Part shown: piece after piece, positions 1-5,481 of the stretch | Numbering within the stretch: position 1 is the stretch's first letter | Layout of the letters: each line of letters begins with the position of its first letter | From: Deltaproteobacteria bacterium | Lineage (GTDB): Bacteria > Myxococcota > Myxococcia > Myxococcales > Myxococcaceae | Direction: 5' to 3' | DNA length: 8,083 nucleotides | Assembly (NCBI GenBank): GCA_016875515.1 | Contig: VGRA01000094.1 | Span: forward strand, 1 to 8,083 | Made by a program: the position numbers and the translations under genes | The notes under the pieces: generated by a model | Databases searched by the model: none | The model's input: the letters and a program-made list of their open reading frames with translations, nothing else | Told to the model about the DNA's origin: nothing

Positions 1-721
1 CGTTGCTGGCGTTGGCCGTCCAGGTGAGCCGGGCGGTGCGGCGGACCACGGAGGTGGCGAGTGCCGTGGGGGCCGCCGGGATGGCCGGCGGCGGCGGGGC
101 GACCACGGCGACCTTGGCCTGGACGGAAGCAGACAGGCCGCCCGCGTCCGCCACGGTGCCCGTCACCGCGTACGTCCCGGCCGCGCTGAAAGTGTACTGC
201 GCCGAGGCGCCCGCCTGATGGGAGCCGCCGCCCACGGTCCACTTCACGGTGGAGGAGAGATCTCCCTGCTCGGCATCCGCGGCGGAGGCGCTGAAGGTGA
301 CCGCCACGCCGGTGTCCACGGTCACGGCGCCCCCGGCGGGGGCAAGCAGGCTGAGGGTAAGTGCGGTGTTGGGGACAGGATCGGTCACCGTGACGGTGGC
401 CTGGGTGGAGGCGGCCAGCCCGCCCGCGTCCGTCACCGTGGCGGTCGCGGTGAACGTCCCGGCCGTGCCGAGCGTGAACTGCGCCGCTCCACCGGACTGG
501 GTGCTGCCGCCCGGGCGGGCCTACTGGATGGAACCAGCGAGGTTGCCCTGCTCGGCGTCCGTGGCGGTGGCGGTGAACGTGACCGCGCTGCCGGTGGTGA
601 TGGAGGCGCTGCCTCCGGCCGGAGCGGTGAGGCCGATGGACGGGGCGGTGTTGGGGGCGGGGGCGGCGAAGGAGGCCGCGGCCTTGCGGAGGTTCAGCAG
701 GCCCGCGCCGAAGTTCACGTC
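1..721 (-). pseudogene. C-terminal part of the S8 peptidase, cut off by in-frame amber codons (partial at window edge)
   Basis: Reading straight on in the peptidase frame past TAG 722-724, the sequence stays clearly protein-like to position 2, with one further stop, TAG at 521-523. It begins DVNFGAGLLNLRKAAASF, the usual end of a subtilase catalytic domain, so the first TAG probably replaces a Tyr codon (TAC). Then come an Ala/Pro linker, two tandem Ig/PKD-like repeats of about 90 residues, a Pro-rich linker (VVAPPPPAI) and the start of a fibronectin-III-like domain (PAAPTALATSVVRRTARLTW) running off the window. No frameshift is present. Such C-terminal domains normally serve binding or surface attachment of secreted enzymes. 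The stretch could be produced only by stop-codon readthrough or by internal re-initiation, for which no start signal is seen. Alternatives: a recent pseudogene, or two base-calling errors. Confidence 0.7.
101..652 (-). repeat. Two tandem Ig/PKD-like protein repeats
   Basis: Repeat A (371-652) and repeat B (about 101-370) both start with an NTA tripeptide and align without gaps: LTAPAGGS/LLAPAGGA, TTGSAVTFTATATDAEQGNL/DTGVAVTFSASAADAEQGDL, AAQFT/SAQYT, AGTFTATATVTDAGGLAAS/AGTYAVTGTVADAGGLSAS. In both, position 44 is the site of interest: Trp (TGG) in B, TAG in A. The repeats have diverged at DNA level, so this is an old domain duplication, not a recent DNA repeat. Confidence 0.8.
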
Positions 722-1966
722 CTATCCCACGGTGCCGAGGTCTACGGTGTTGGAGGTGAGGGCGGTGCGAATCTCCGCGGGGGTGGCGGTAGGACGGAGG
801 GCCTTCAGCACCACGGCGGCACCTGCCGTGATGGTCGAGGAGAAGCTGGTGCCGCCGATGCTGACGCAGCCGTTGCCGGAGCTGGCGCCTTCCCCCGGCT
901 CGGCCACGTTGTTGGCGTTGGCGTCCGTGCAGGAGACCGTGACGTTGGTCGTGTGGATGGACGTGCCCGGGGCGGCGATGTCCACGTACGGCCCGAAGTT
1001 GCTGAAGCTGGACTTGGCGTTGGCGCAGCTGGTGGACGCCACGTCCAGGATCTGCGCGGGGCCCCGGCTGGTCACCGCCTGGACGTTCTCGTTGCCCGCG
1101 GCCATCACCGTGACCGCGCCATTGCCCTCGGCGTACGCCGCCGCGCCCAGGAGGGACTGGCAGATGGAACCGTCGGAGCAGGTCTGGTAGCTCAGTGTGA
1201 TGACGTGCGCCCCCACGTCTGCCGAGCAGCGGATGCACTCGGCCATGTCGGAGATGTAGGCGCTGCCGCTGAACAGGTTGCTCACCCGGACCGGGATGAT
1301 CTGCGCGGACCAGGCCACGCCGCTCACACCCACCGCGTTGTTGCCGATGGCCGCCGGGGAGCCAACCACTGCGGTGCCGTGGTTGCCCACGGGATCACAG
1401 TTGCCCGGCCCGTTGCTCGCGGTGTTGAAGCAGAGGTCCATCCGCAGCGAGGCGGCCAGGTCCGGGTGGTTGGTGCTGACGCCCGTGTCACAGATGGCCA
1501 GCAGCACGCTGTTGCTGCCCGTTCCGCAGGCCCACCCGCCGCGGGACTCGATGTTGGTGTGCTGCCACTGCGTGCTGAGCTGGGGATCATTCGGGGTGAC
1601 TGTGGTCACCTGGTCCGGGGCCACGAGCGCATCCACCTCGGCCCAGGCCACGTTGGGGTTGGCGCGGTAGCGCTGCACGGTCGAGGCGGTCTTCGACGCG
1701 GCCACCTTCACCACCTGCCCGCCGCCCCGGAGGTTGCGCTGGACGGTGGCGCCCGCGGCCTGGTGTGCAGCGCTGCGCGCGGAGCTGGACACCCCCGGCT
1801 TGAAGGTGACGATCACGCGGCCGGTGTCCAGCTGGACCAGCCCTTGCTGCGCGGAGTCCTCCTGCAGGGGGCCACCGCCGCTGACCTCGACGGCTCCGGC
1901 ACCACAGGCGGAGAAGGCGAAGCGAGAGGACCGCAGGGCGCGCTGGGAGAACGTACGAAGCGTCAA
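722..1966 (-). CDS. S8 (subtilisin-type) serine peptidase, catalytic part ending at an amber codon
   Basis: Secreted subtilase, 414 residues if started at TTG 1966. An I9-like propeptide covers about residues 50-115 (RVIVTFKPG to WAEVDALV). The catalytic triad is visible: Asp160 in ICDTGVSTNHPDL, His196 in GNHGTAVVG and Ser374 in GGTSFSS; the oxyanion Asn is Asn292 in MAAGNEN. Known role of the family: extracellular protein hydrolysis, activated by propeptide removal. Oddities: residue 378 is Thr where GTSxxxP normally has Pro; the HGT motif is followed by unusual residues (VVGSPAA); the TAG stop at 722-724 interrupts a frame that goes on with typical subtilase C-terminal sequence (DVNFGAGLLNLRKA). 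The start is uncertain. TTG 1966 gives a lipoprotein-like leader (three Arg, then FAFSAC with Cys21), but its hydrophobic core is very short. GTG 1984 is an alternative. ATG 2092 would give a longer non-signal N-terminus overlapping the divergent gene's start codon. No Shine-Dalgarno is seen. Family call is firm; integrity is doubtful. Confidence 0.85.
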   Translation of the reverse strand: MTLRTFSQRALRSSRFAFSACGAGAVEVSGGGPLQEDSAQQGLVQLDTGRVIVTFKPGVSSSARSAAHQAAGATVQRNLRGGGQVVKVAASKTASTVQRYRANPNVAWAEVDALVAPDQVTTVTPNDPQLSTQWQHTNIESRGGWACGTGSNSVLLAICDTGVSTNHPDLAASLRMDLCFNTASNGPGNCDPVGNHGTAVVGSPAAIGNNAVGVSGVAWSAQIIPVRVSNLFSGSAYISDMAECIRCSADVGAHVITLSYQTCSDGSICQSLLGAAAYAEGNGAVTVMAAGNENVQAVTSRGPAQILDVASTSCANAKSSFSNFGPYVDIAAPGTSIHTTNVTVSCTDANANNVAEPGEGASSGNGCVSIGGTSFSSTITAGAAVVLKALRPTATPAEIRTALTSNTVDLGTVG

Positions 1967-2090
1967 GGGGGGGCGACACAGCACGGCGGGGAGGGCGTGG
2001 GGCCGCAACTTGGGTGTGTGGCGCCCGGTTGTGACGACGTGCGCTGGGAGGTGTGCACGCCCGCTGAGCGACGGTAGGGTGCCCGTCGCC
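1967..2090. other. Divergent intergenic region between peptidase and lipoprotein genes
   Basis: A 124-bp region with a seven-G run at 1967-1973 next to the peptidase start. The plus-strand promoter element near 2075 is listed separately. On the minus strand I see no convincing -10 box or Shine-Dalgarno for the peptidase. No strong inverted repeat or RNA gene is visible. Confidence 0.5.
2075..2080 (+). promoter_or_regulatory. Putative -10 box (TAGGGT) of the lipoprotein gene, near-leaderless
   Basis: TAGGGT fits the TAnnnT pattern and lies 10 bp before ATG 2091. A start of transcription about 7 bp downstream of the box would leave only a few untranslated bases, which agrees with the absence of a Shine-Dalgarno sequence. 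Only a weak -35 match (TGTGCA, 2052-2057) sits 17 bp upstream. Inference from position and sequence. Confidence 0.45.
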
Positions 2091-3266
2091 ATGAACCACC
2101 GCCTGTTTGTCCTTCCCTTCCTGCTGCTCGGCGCCGTCGTGGGGTGCCAGTGCGGGGCCCCGGATCCGTGTGCCACCGTGCGCTGCGGCACCGGCATGAT
2201 CTGCGAGCCAGAGACCGGGCGTTGCGTGCAGGGGGGCCAGGCGGACGGCGGAACGGGAGGAGGCGTCGGCGGGGGGACGGGAGGCGGCAGCGCCTCGTGT
2301 TCGCCTGCGTGCAGCGGGACGACCCCGGTGTGCGACCCGTACTCGTCGTCGTGCAAGGCGTGCACGGTGACGGAGGGGTGCGGCGGCACCACGCCCTTCT
2401 GCGAACCCGCCGCGCAAGGCGGCCTGGGGCGCTGCGTTGCGTGCACCGCGAACGCCGGCTGCTCCGGGAGCAAGCCGTACTGTGACGCCACGCTGCTCCC
2501 CGCCGGGGGATGCGTGGAGTGCCGGGCGAACGGTGACTGTCCTCTCGCGGGACAAGTCTGCGATCCCACCGCGCGGACGTGCGTGGCGGGGGGAACCGGA
2601 GGGGGCATGGGCGGTGGAACCGGCAGCGGCGGCGGCAGCGGCGGTCCCACCGCGGTGACGTTCGACGATGCCGGGGTCAGCACCTCGTGTCTCGCGGGCT
2701 ACGTCCCACCCTCCGGCCAGTCCTGCAACAATTCCGAGTGCCCACGCGGCTTCGAGTGCGTGGGGGGGGTGTGCGTCCTCCGCGGCCAGTCCGGGGACGT
2801 CCAGGTGACGCTCCGCTTCGACCAGCAGGAGGACCTGGATCTCCACGTGGTGGAGCCATACCCGGACGGCGGCAGCTGTGACATTTACTACGGCAACCCC
2901 GGGCAAAACCCGAACGGTACCCCGCCTCCGTTCGATCCGTGCGCCACGCCGCTCGGCGGGCTGCTGTGCGCCAACAAGTGCGACACGGAGGGGTGGTTGG
3001 ACCTGGACGCCTACGCTGCCTGCAACCCGAGCAACGTGATGGTGGAGAACGTCATCTACCCGGCCGGGCAACCCGCCCCACGAGGCGCCTACACGGTGCG
3101 GGTGGAGTACTACAAGACCTGCACGCCCAGCTACCCGGTGCCCTACGAGGTGGAGGTCCGTGCCAACGGCAAGCGCCGCTTCTACTGCGGCACCTTCGGT
3201 CCCAACGCCAGCCATGGCGGAAACTCTGGGGCAGGCGTCACCGTGACCACGTTCACACTGCAGTGA
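2091..3266 (+). CDS. Cys-rich lipoprotein with Gly-rich linkers and a DUF2135-like C-terminal domain
   Basis: 391 residues. A lipoprotein signal peptide (MNHRLFVLPFLLLGAVVGC) has lipobox VVGC with Cys19; Gln20 at +2 predicts outer-membrane sorting. Next comes a small Cys motif (Cys27, 32, 38, 45), a poly-Gly linker (residues 53-67), and a Cys-rich stretch (70-164) with repeated modules of the type GCxGTTPFC/GCSGSKPYC followed by CxxC pairs, resembling bacterial hits to the Dickkopf N-terminal Cys-rich family. A second Gly linker (168-186) leads to a C-terminal domain (about 235-391) with DLDLHVVEP, IYYGNP, GWLDLDAY, APRGAYTVRVEYY and PYEVEVRANG. This order resembles DUF2135/YfaP-type beta domains. 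Function is unknown; a surface-displayed, disulfide-stabilised protein is likely. Start chosen for the signal peptide and nearby TAGGGT box. It converges on the HMG-CoA synthase gene with a 10-bp gap. Confidence 0.88.
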   Translation: MNHRLFVLPFLLLGAVVGCQCGAPDPCATVRCGTGMICEPETGRCVQGGQADGGTGGGVGGGTGGGSASCSPACSGTTPVCDPYSSSCKACTVTEGCGGTTPFCEPAAQGGLGRCVACTANAGCSGSKPYCDATLLPAGGCVECRANGDCPLAGQVCDPTARTCVAGGTGGGMGGGTGSGGGSGGPTAVTFDDAGVSTSCLAGYVPPSGQSCNNSECPRGFECVGGVCVLRGQSGDVQVTLRFDQQEDLDLHVVEPYPDGGSCDIYYGNPGQNPNGTPPPFDPCATPLGGLLCANKCDTEGWLDLDAYAACNPSNVMVENVIYPAGQPAPRGAYTVRVEYYKTCTPSYPVPYEVEVRANGKRRFYCGTFGPNASHGGNSGAGVTVTTFTLQ

Positions 3267-3279
3267 GCGCGTTCGCTCA
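3264..3279. terminator. Short hairpin holding both stop codons of the convergent genes
   Basis: TGAGCG, loop CGTT, CGCTCA: a perfect 6-bp stem with a 4-nt loop. The left arm starts with the lipoprotein stop TGA, and the right arm ends with the reverse complement of the HMG-CoA synthase stop. There is no U-tract on either side, so intrinsic termination would be weak. It could be bidirectional. Structure seen in sequence; function inferred. Confidence 0.4.
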
Positions 3280-4485
3280 GGATTCAGCCGGCGCGTAGGT
3301 CCGGCGGTGCGCCGCCACGCCCAGGTAATGGAAGGGCGCGCCCTTCCCGTCGCCGGCAGGCCTCGCATCCATTTCCTCGCGCGAGACCATGACGGCTTCG
3401 TATTCCGGGACGGTGAGCCGCCGGCGGGCGGCGAGCCGCTCGGGGATCCGCAGGGAGCGCACGCGTGCCGTGGCACCGCCCAGCACGGTCCCGCTGAAGA
3501 ACTCCGCGCAACTGCCGCTCCCATAGCTGAACAGCCCGACCTGCTGTCCCTCCAGCCCCTCCCCGCCGGAGGCGAGCAGGCTGGTGAGCGCGAGGTACAG
3601 CGAGCCCGTGTAGACGTTGCCGATCTCCGCCGGGAAGTGGAGGGAGGGCGCCACGAGCCGTTCGAAGGAGGCGTCCGGCGCGGGATCCCAGTCCAGCGTC
3701 CGGAGGTGCCGGTGGGCCTTCACCGCCATCTTCCCGTAGGGCACGTGGTAGGCGATCGCCGCAAACCGGTCACTGAACCGAGCGTGCGCCGTGGGGGCAG
3801 CGAGCCCCTGGTAGCCGCGGTACGCCCCCTCCAGCGCTTCCAGGTAGCACTTCACCGAGAAGTGACCGTCCACCTGTGCATCCTTTGAGTAGAGCGGGCG
3901 CCAGAAGTCGTTGACGTCCTGCGAGAAGATGCCAGACATCCCCGCGTCCAGCGCGACCAGGCGTGGGGCCTCCGAGAGCAGGAGGGCCACTGCCCCTGCG
4001 CCCTGGGTGGGCTCCCCCGCGGTGCGCAGCCCGTACCGCGCAATGTCCGAGCAGATGACCAGCGCCTTCTTGCCTCGGGCGCTCCCGGAGCGGATCCAGT
4101 CCAGCGCAAGCTGCAGCGCAGCCGTCCCGCCGTAGCAGGCGTGCTTGGTCTCGAACACGCGCATGGCCCGGGGCAGCTGCAGCAGCCCCTGCACGAACGA
4201 GGCGACCGGCTTGCTGTGGTCCACTGCGGTCTCGGTGCCCACGGCCAGGAGGCCCACGTCCTCCCCGTTGCTCCCGGCGAGCGCGAGCGCCTCCCGGGCA
4301 GCCCGCGCAGCGAGCGTCACCGTGTCCTCGTCCTCGCCCGGGACGGCCATCCTGCGGGTGCCGAGCCCGTCCACGAACTTGGAGGGGGCCACGCCGCGTG
4401 CGTCCGCGAGGTCTGCCAGTTCGAGGTATTGCGAGGGAAAAGCAACGCCGAGTGAGTCGATTCCAACAGGGGGGGACATGGACAT
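3277..4485 (-). CDS. mvaS: Hydroxymethylglutaryl-CoA synthase
   Basis: 402 residues, normal length for bacterial HMG-CoA synthase. Condenses acetyl-CoA with acetoacetyl-CoA to HMG-CoA in the cytoplasm, at the entrance of the mevalonate pathway. The thiolase-fold catalytic residues are all present: Glu85 in VGTETAVDHSKP, the acyl-accepting Cys117 in KHACYGGTAA and His247 in IAYHVPYGKM. Other family signatures are CSDIARYGL (145-153), GEPTQGAGAVALL (157-169), GNVYTGSLYLAL (289-300) and LFSYGSGSCAEF (318-329). In myxobacteria such enzymes also feed the alternative route to isovaleryl-CoA, and relatives do beta-branching in polyketide clusters; no PKS or other mevalonate gene lies in this window, so the pathway cannot be fixed. 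Start ATG 4485 has a GGAG five bases upstream; the second ATG (4479) is possible and removes two residues. Divergent from the FMN-enzyme gene. Confidence 0.93.
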   Translation of the reverse strand: MSMSPPVGIDSLGVAFPSQYLELADLADARGVAPSKFVDGLGTRRMAVPGEDEDTVTLAARAAREALALAGSNGEDVGLLAVGTETAVDHSKPVASFVQGLLQLPRAMRVFETKHACYGGTAALQLALDWIRSGSARGKKALVICSDIARYGLRTAGEPTQGAGAVALLLSEAPRLVALDAGMSGIFSQDVNDFWRPLYSKDAQVDGHFSVKCYLEALEGAYRGYQGLAAPTAHARFSDRFAAIAYHVPYGKMAVKAHRHLRTLDWDPAPDASFERLVAPSLHFPAEIGNVYTGSLYLALTSLLASGGEGLEGQQVGLFSYGSGSCAEFFSGTVLGGATARVRSLRIPERLAARRRLTVPEYEAVMVSREEMDARPAGDGKGAPFHYLGVAAHRRTYAPAES

Positions 4486-4490
4486 GACCA

Positions 4491-4494
4491 CTCC
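4491..4494 (-). promoter_or_regulatory. Shine-Dalgarno GGAG of mvaS
   Basis: On the minus strand the context is CCGGAGTGGTCATG. GGAG is 5 nt from ATG 4485 and 11 nt from the in-frame ATG 4479. This is one of the few recognisable ribosome-binding sites in the window and favours 4485, though it does not rule out 4479. Confidence 0.5.
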
Positions 4495-4521
4495 GGTTAA
4501 TGCGGGACGGGCGGTTTGCGC

Positions 4522-4528
4522 TATGGAT
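4522..4528 (+). promoter_or_regulatory. Putative -10 box (TATGGAT) for the FMN-enzyme gene
   Basis: TATGGAT lies 6 bp before ATG 4535 and would give a leaderless or nearly leaderless transcript, as no Shine-Dalgarno precedes that ATG. A weak TTAATG (4497-4502) lies 19 bp upstream as a possible -35. The box itself contains an in-frame ATG (4523), which argues against that ATG being the real start. Inference. Confidence 0.35.
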
Positions 4529-4534
4529 TCGTCC

Positions 4535-5470
4535 ATGTCCTTGCCCAGCGCGCTCGAAGGCCGCCTGTCCCTCCCCGTGGTCGCCGCCCCCATGTTCCTC
4601 GTGTCTGGGGTGGAGTTGGTCCTCGCCGCGTGCAACGAGGGGATCCTGGGGACCTTTCCGGCGCTCAACGCGCGCACCACCGAGGCGCTGGACGGCTGGG
4701 TGGCGGAGCTGTCCCGGTTGAACGCGCCGTACGGCGTGAACCTGGTGGTGCACCGGACCAACCCGCGGGTGCAGGCAGACCTGGAGGTGCTGGAGCGTCA
4801 CCGGGTGCCGGTGGTGATTACCTCGCTCGGCGCGGCGGCCGAGGTGGTGGAGCGCGTGCACAAGTGGGGGGGCGTGGTGTTCCACGACGTCACCAACGCC
4901 CACCACGCGAAGAAGGCGGCAGACGCCGGGGTGGACGGGATCATCGCGGTGGCAGCCGGTGCAGGCGGTCACGCGGGGACGCTCCACCCGTTCGCGCTGG
5001 TGACGGAGATCCGAGGCTTCTTCCAAAAGACGCTGCTGCTCGGCGGCTGCATCAACACCGGGGCGGAGGTGCTGGCGGCGCTCACGGTGGGCGCGGACCT
5101 GGCGTACATGGGCACGCGCTTCATCGCCACGCAGGAGTCGAGCGCGGGGGACGCTTACCGGCAGATGGTGGTGGACGCGCGCGCCGCGGACATCGTCTAC
5201 ACCCCGGCGGTCTCCGGCGTCCCGGCCAACTTTATGCGGCCGTCACTGGAGAAGGCCGGCTACGACATGGAGAAGCTGCTGCGCCCCGGCGAGGTGGACT
5301 ACGGCAACAAGCTGAAGCCCGCGGACGACGAGGCCAAGGCGTGGAAGACGGTCTGGTCTGCGGGCCACGGCGTGGCCGGCGTCCGGGACGTCCCCACGGT
5401 GAAGGAACTGGTGGACCGGCTCCGCTCGGAGCTGGCCGAGGCCCGCGCTCGCGTGGCCGCCCTGCGCTGA
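4535..5470 (+). CDS. Nitronate monooxygenase-family FMN enzyme (2-nitropropane dioxygenase type)
   Basis: 311 residues, a single FMN-binding TIM barrel. Signatures in order: LPVVAAPMFLVSG (13-25) at the first strand, PYGVNLVVHRTNP (65-77), VVITSLGAA (93-101), VVFHDVTNAHHAKKAADAGVDGIIAV (central strands; key residues Asp118 and Asp134), AGAGGHAGT (141-149) with His146 at the position of the family's conserved flavin-site His, then LLGGCINTG and YMGTRFIATQES (191-202) for phosphate binding. The family oxidises alkyl nitronates with O2; related barrels include the enoyl reductase FabK, so the substrate here is open. The C-terminus (about 290-311) is a charged helix that could be coiled coil. ATG 4535 is preferred; ATG 4523 would add four residues (MDSS). 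It is divergent from mvaS, 49 bp apart, and converges on the membrane-protein gene with a 4-bp gap. Co-regulation with mvaS is possible but unproven. Confidence 0.88.
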   Translation: MSLPSALEGRLSLPVVAAPMFLVSGVELVLAACNEGILGTFPALNARTTEALDGWVAELSRLNAPYGVNLVVHRTNPRVQADLEVLERHRVPVVITSLGAAAEVVERVHKWGGVVFHDVTNAHHAKKAADAGVDGIIAVAAGAGGHAGTLHPFALVTEIRGFFQKTLLLGGCINTGAEVLAALTVGADLAYMGTRFIATQESSAGDAYRQMVVDARAADIVYTPAVSGVPANFMRPSLEKAGYDMEKLLRPGEVDYGNKLKPADDEAKAWKTVWSAGHGVAGVRDVPTVKELVDRLRSELAEARARVAALR

Positions 5471-5481
5471 GACGTCAGCGC
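5464..5481. terminator. Short hairpin holding both stop codons of the convergent genes
   Basis: GCGCTGA, loop GACG, TCAGCGC: a perfect 7-bp stem with a 4-nt loop. The plus-strand TGA (5468-5470) and the minus-strand TGA (5475-5477) face each other at the loop end of the stem. No U-tract follows on either strand. It could stop or stabilise both transcripts, although such short GC stems alone are weak terminators. Confidence 0.45.

Larger units (their letters stand above)
4474..4540. repeat. Inverted repeat spanning the divergent mvaS/FMN-enzyme starts
   Basis: GGACATGGAC (4474-4483) and GTCCATGTCC (4531-4540) are perfect 10-bp inverted repeats, centred near 4507 between the two genes. Each arm includes a start codon: ATG 4479 of mvaS in the left arm, and ATG 4535 of the FMN enzyme in the right arm. 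Both genes therefore start GTCCATGTCC. The arms could be operator half-sites or simply similar translation-start regions. Confidence 0.5.

Noticed and set aside
521..724. Pyrrolysine or reassigned TAG code
   Set aside because: No pyl genes are visible, the expected residues are ordinary Tyr and Trp, and the other genes give normal products; mutation, error or simple readthrough is more likely.
218..2077. Long open plus-strand frame opposite the S8 peptidase
   Set aside because: Composition is Gly/Arg/Ala/His-rich low-information sequence, as expected from the codon-aligned antisense of a GC-rich gene; the minus strand carries the recognisable peptidase motifs.
2247..2648. GC-rich GGN repeats as a DNA-level repeat element
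   Set aside because: They are in-frame Gly/Thr/Ser linker codons of the lipoprotein, with irregular codon choice, so they are explained as protein linkers.
1587..3524. Long minus-strand open frames across the lipoprotein gene
   Set aside because: They lack any recognisable motif and cross gene boundaries; the plus strand has a signal peptide, lipobox and ordered Cys modules.
3277..4485. Polyketide beta-branching cassette
   Set aside because: An HMG-CoA synthase homologue alone is not enough; no acyl carrier protein, decarboxylative ketosynthase, enoyl-CoA hydratase or PKS module lies in the window.
4145..4534. N-terminal extension of the FMN enzyme
   Set aside because: It lies antisense within mvaS; FMN barrels of this family start just before the LPVVAAPM strand, matching ATG 4535.
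4486..4761. N-terminal extension of mvaS upstream of ATG 4485
   Set aside because: It would overlap the FMN-enzyme coding sequence on the other strand, shows no family similarity, and the GGAG site supports 4485.
3770..5026. Minus-strand open frame spanning the mvaS/FMN-enzyme start region
   Set aside because: It is out of frame with mvaS, whose true frame contains all catalytic motifs, and antisense to the FMN enzyme; an artefact of high GC.
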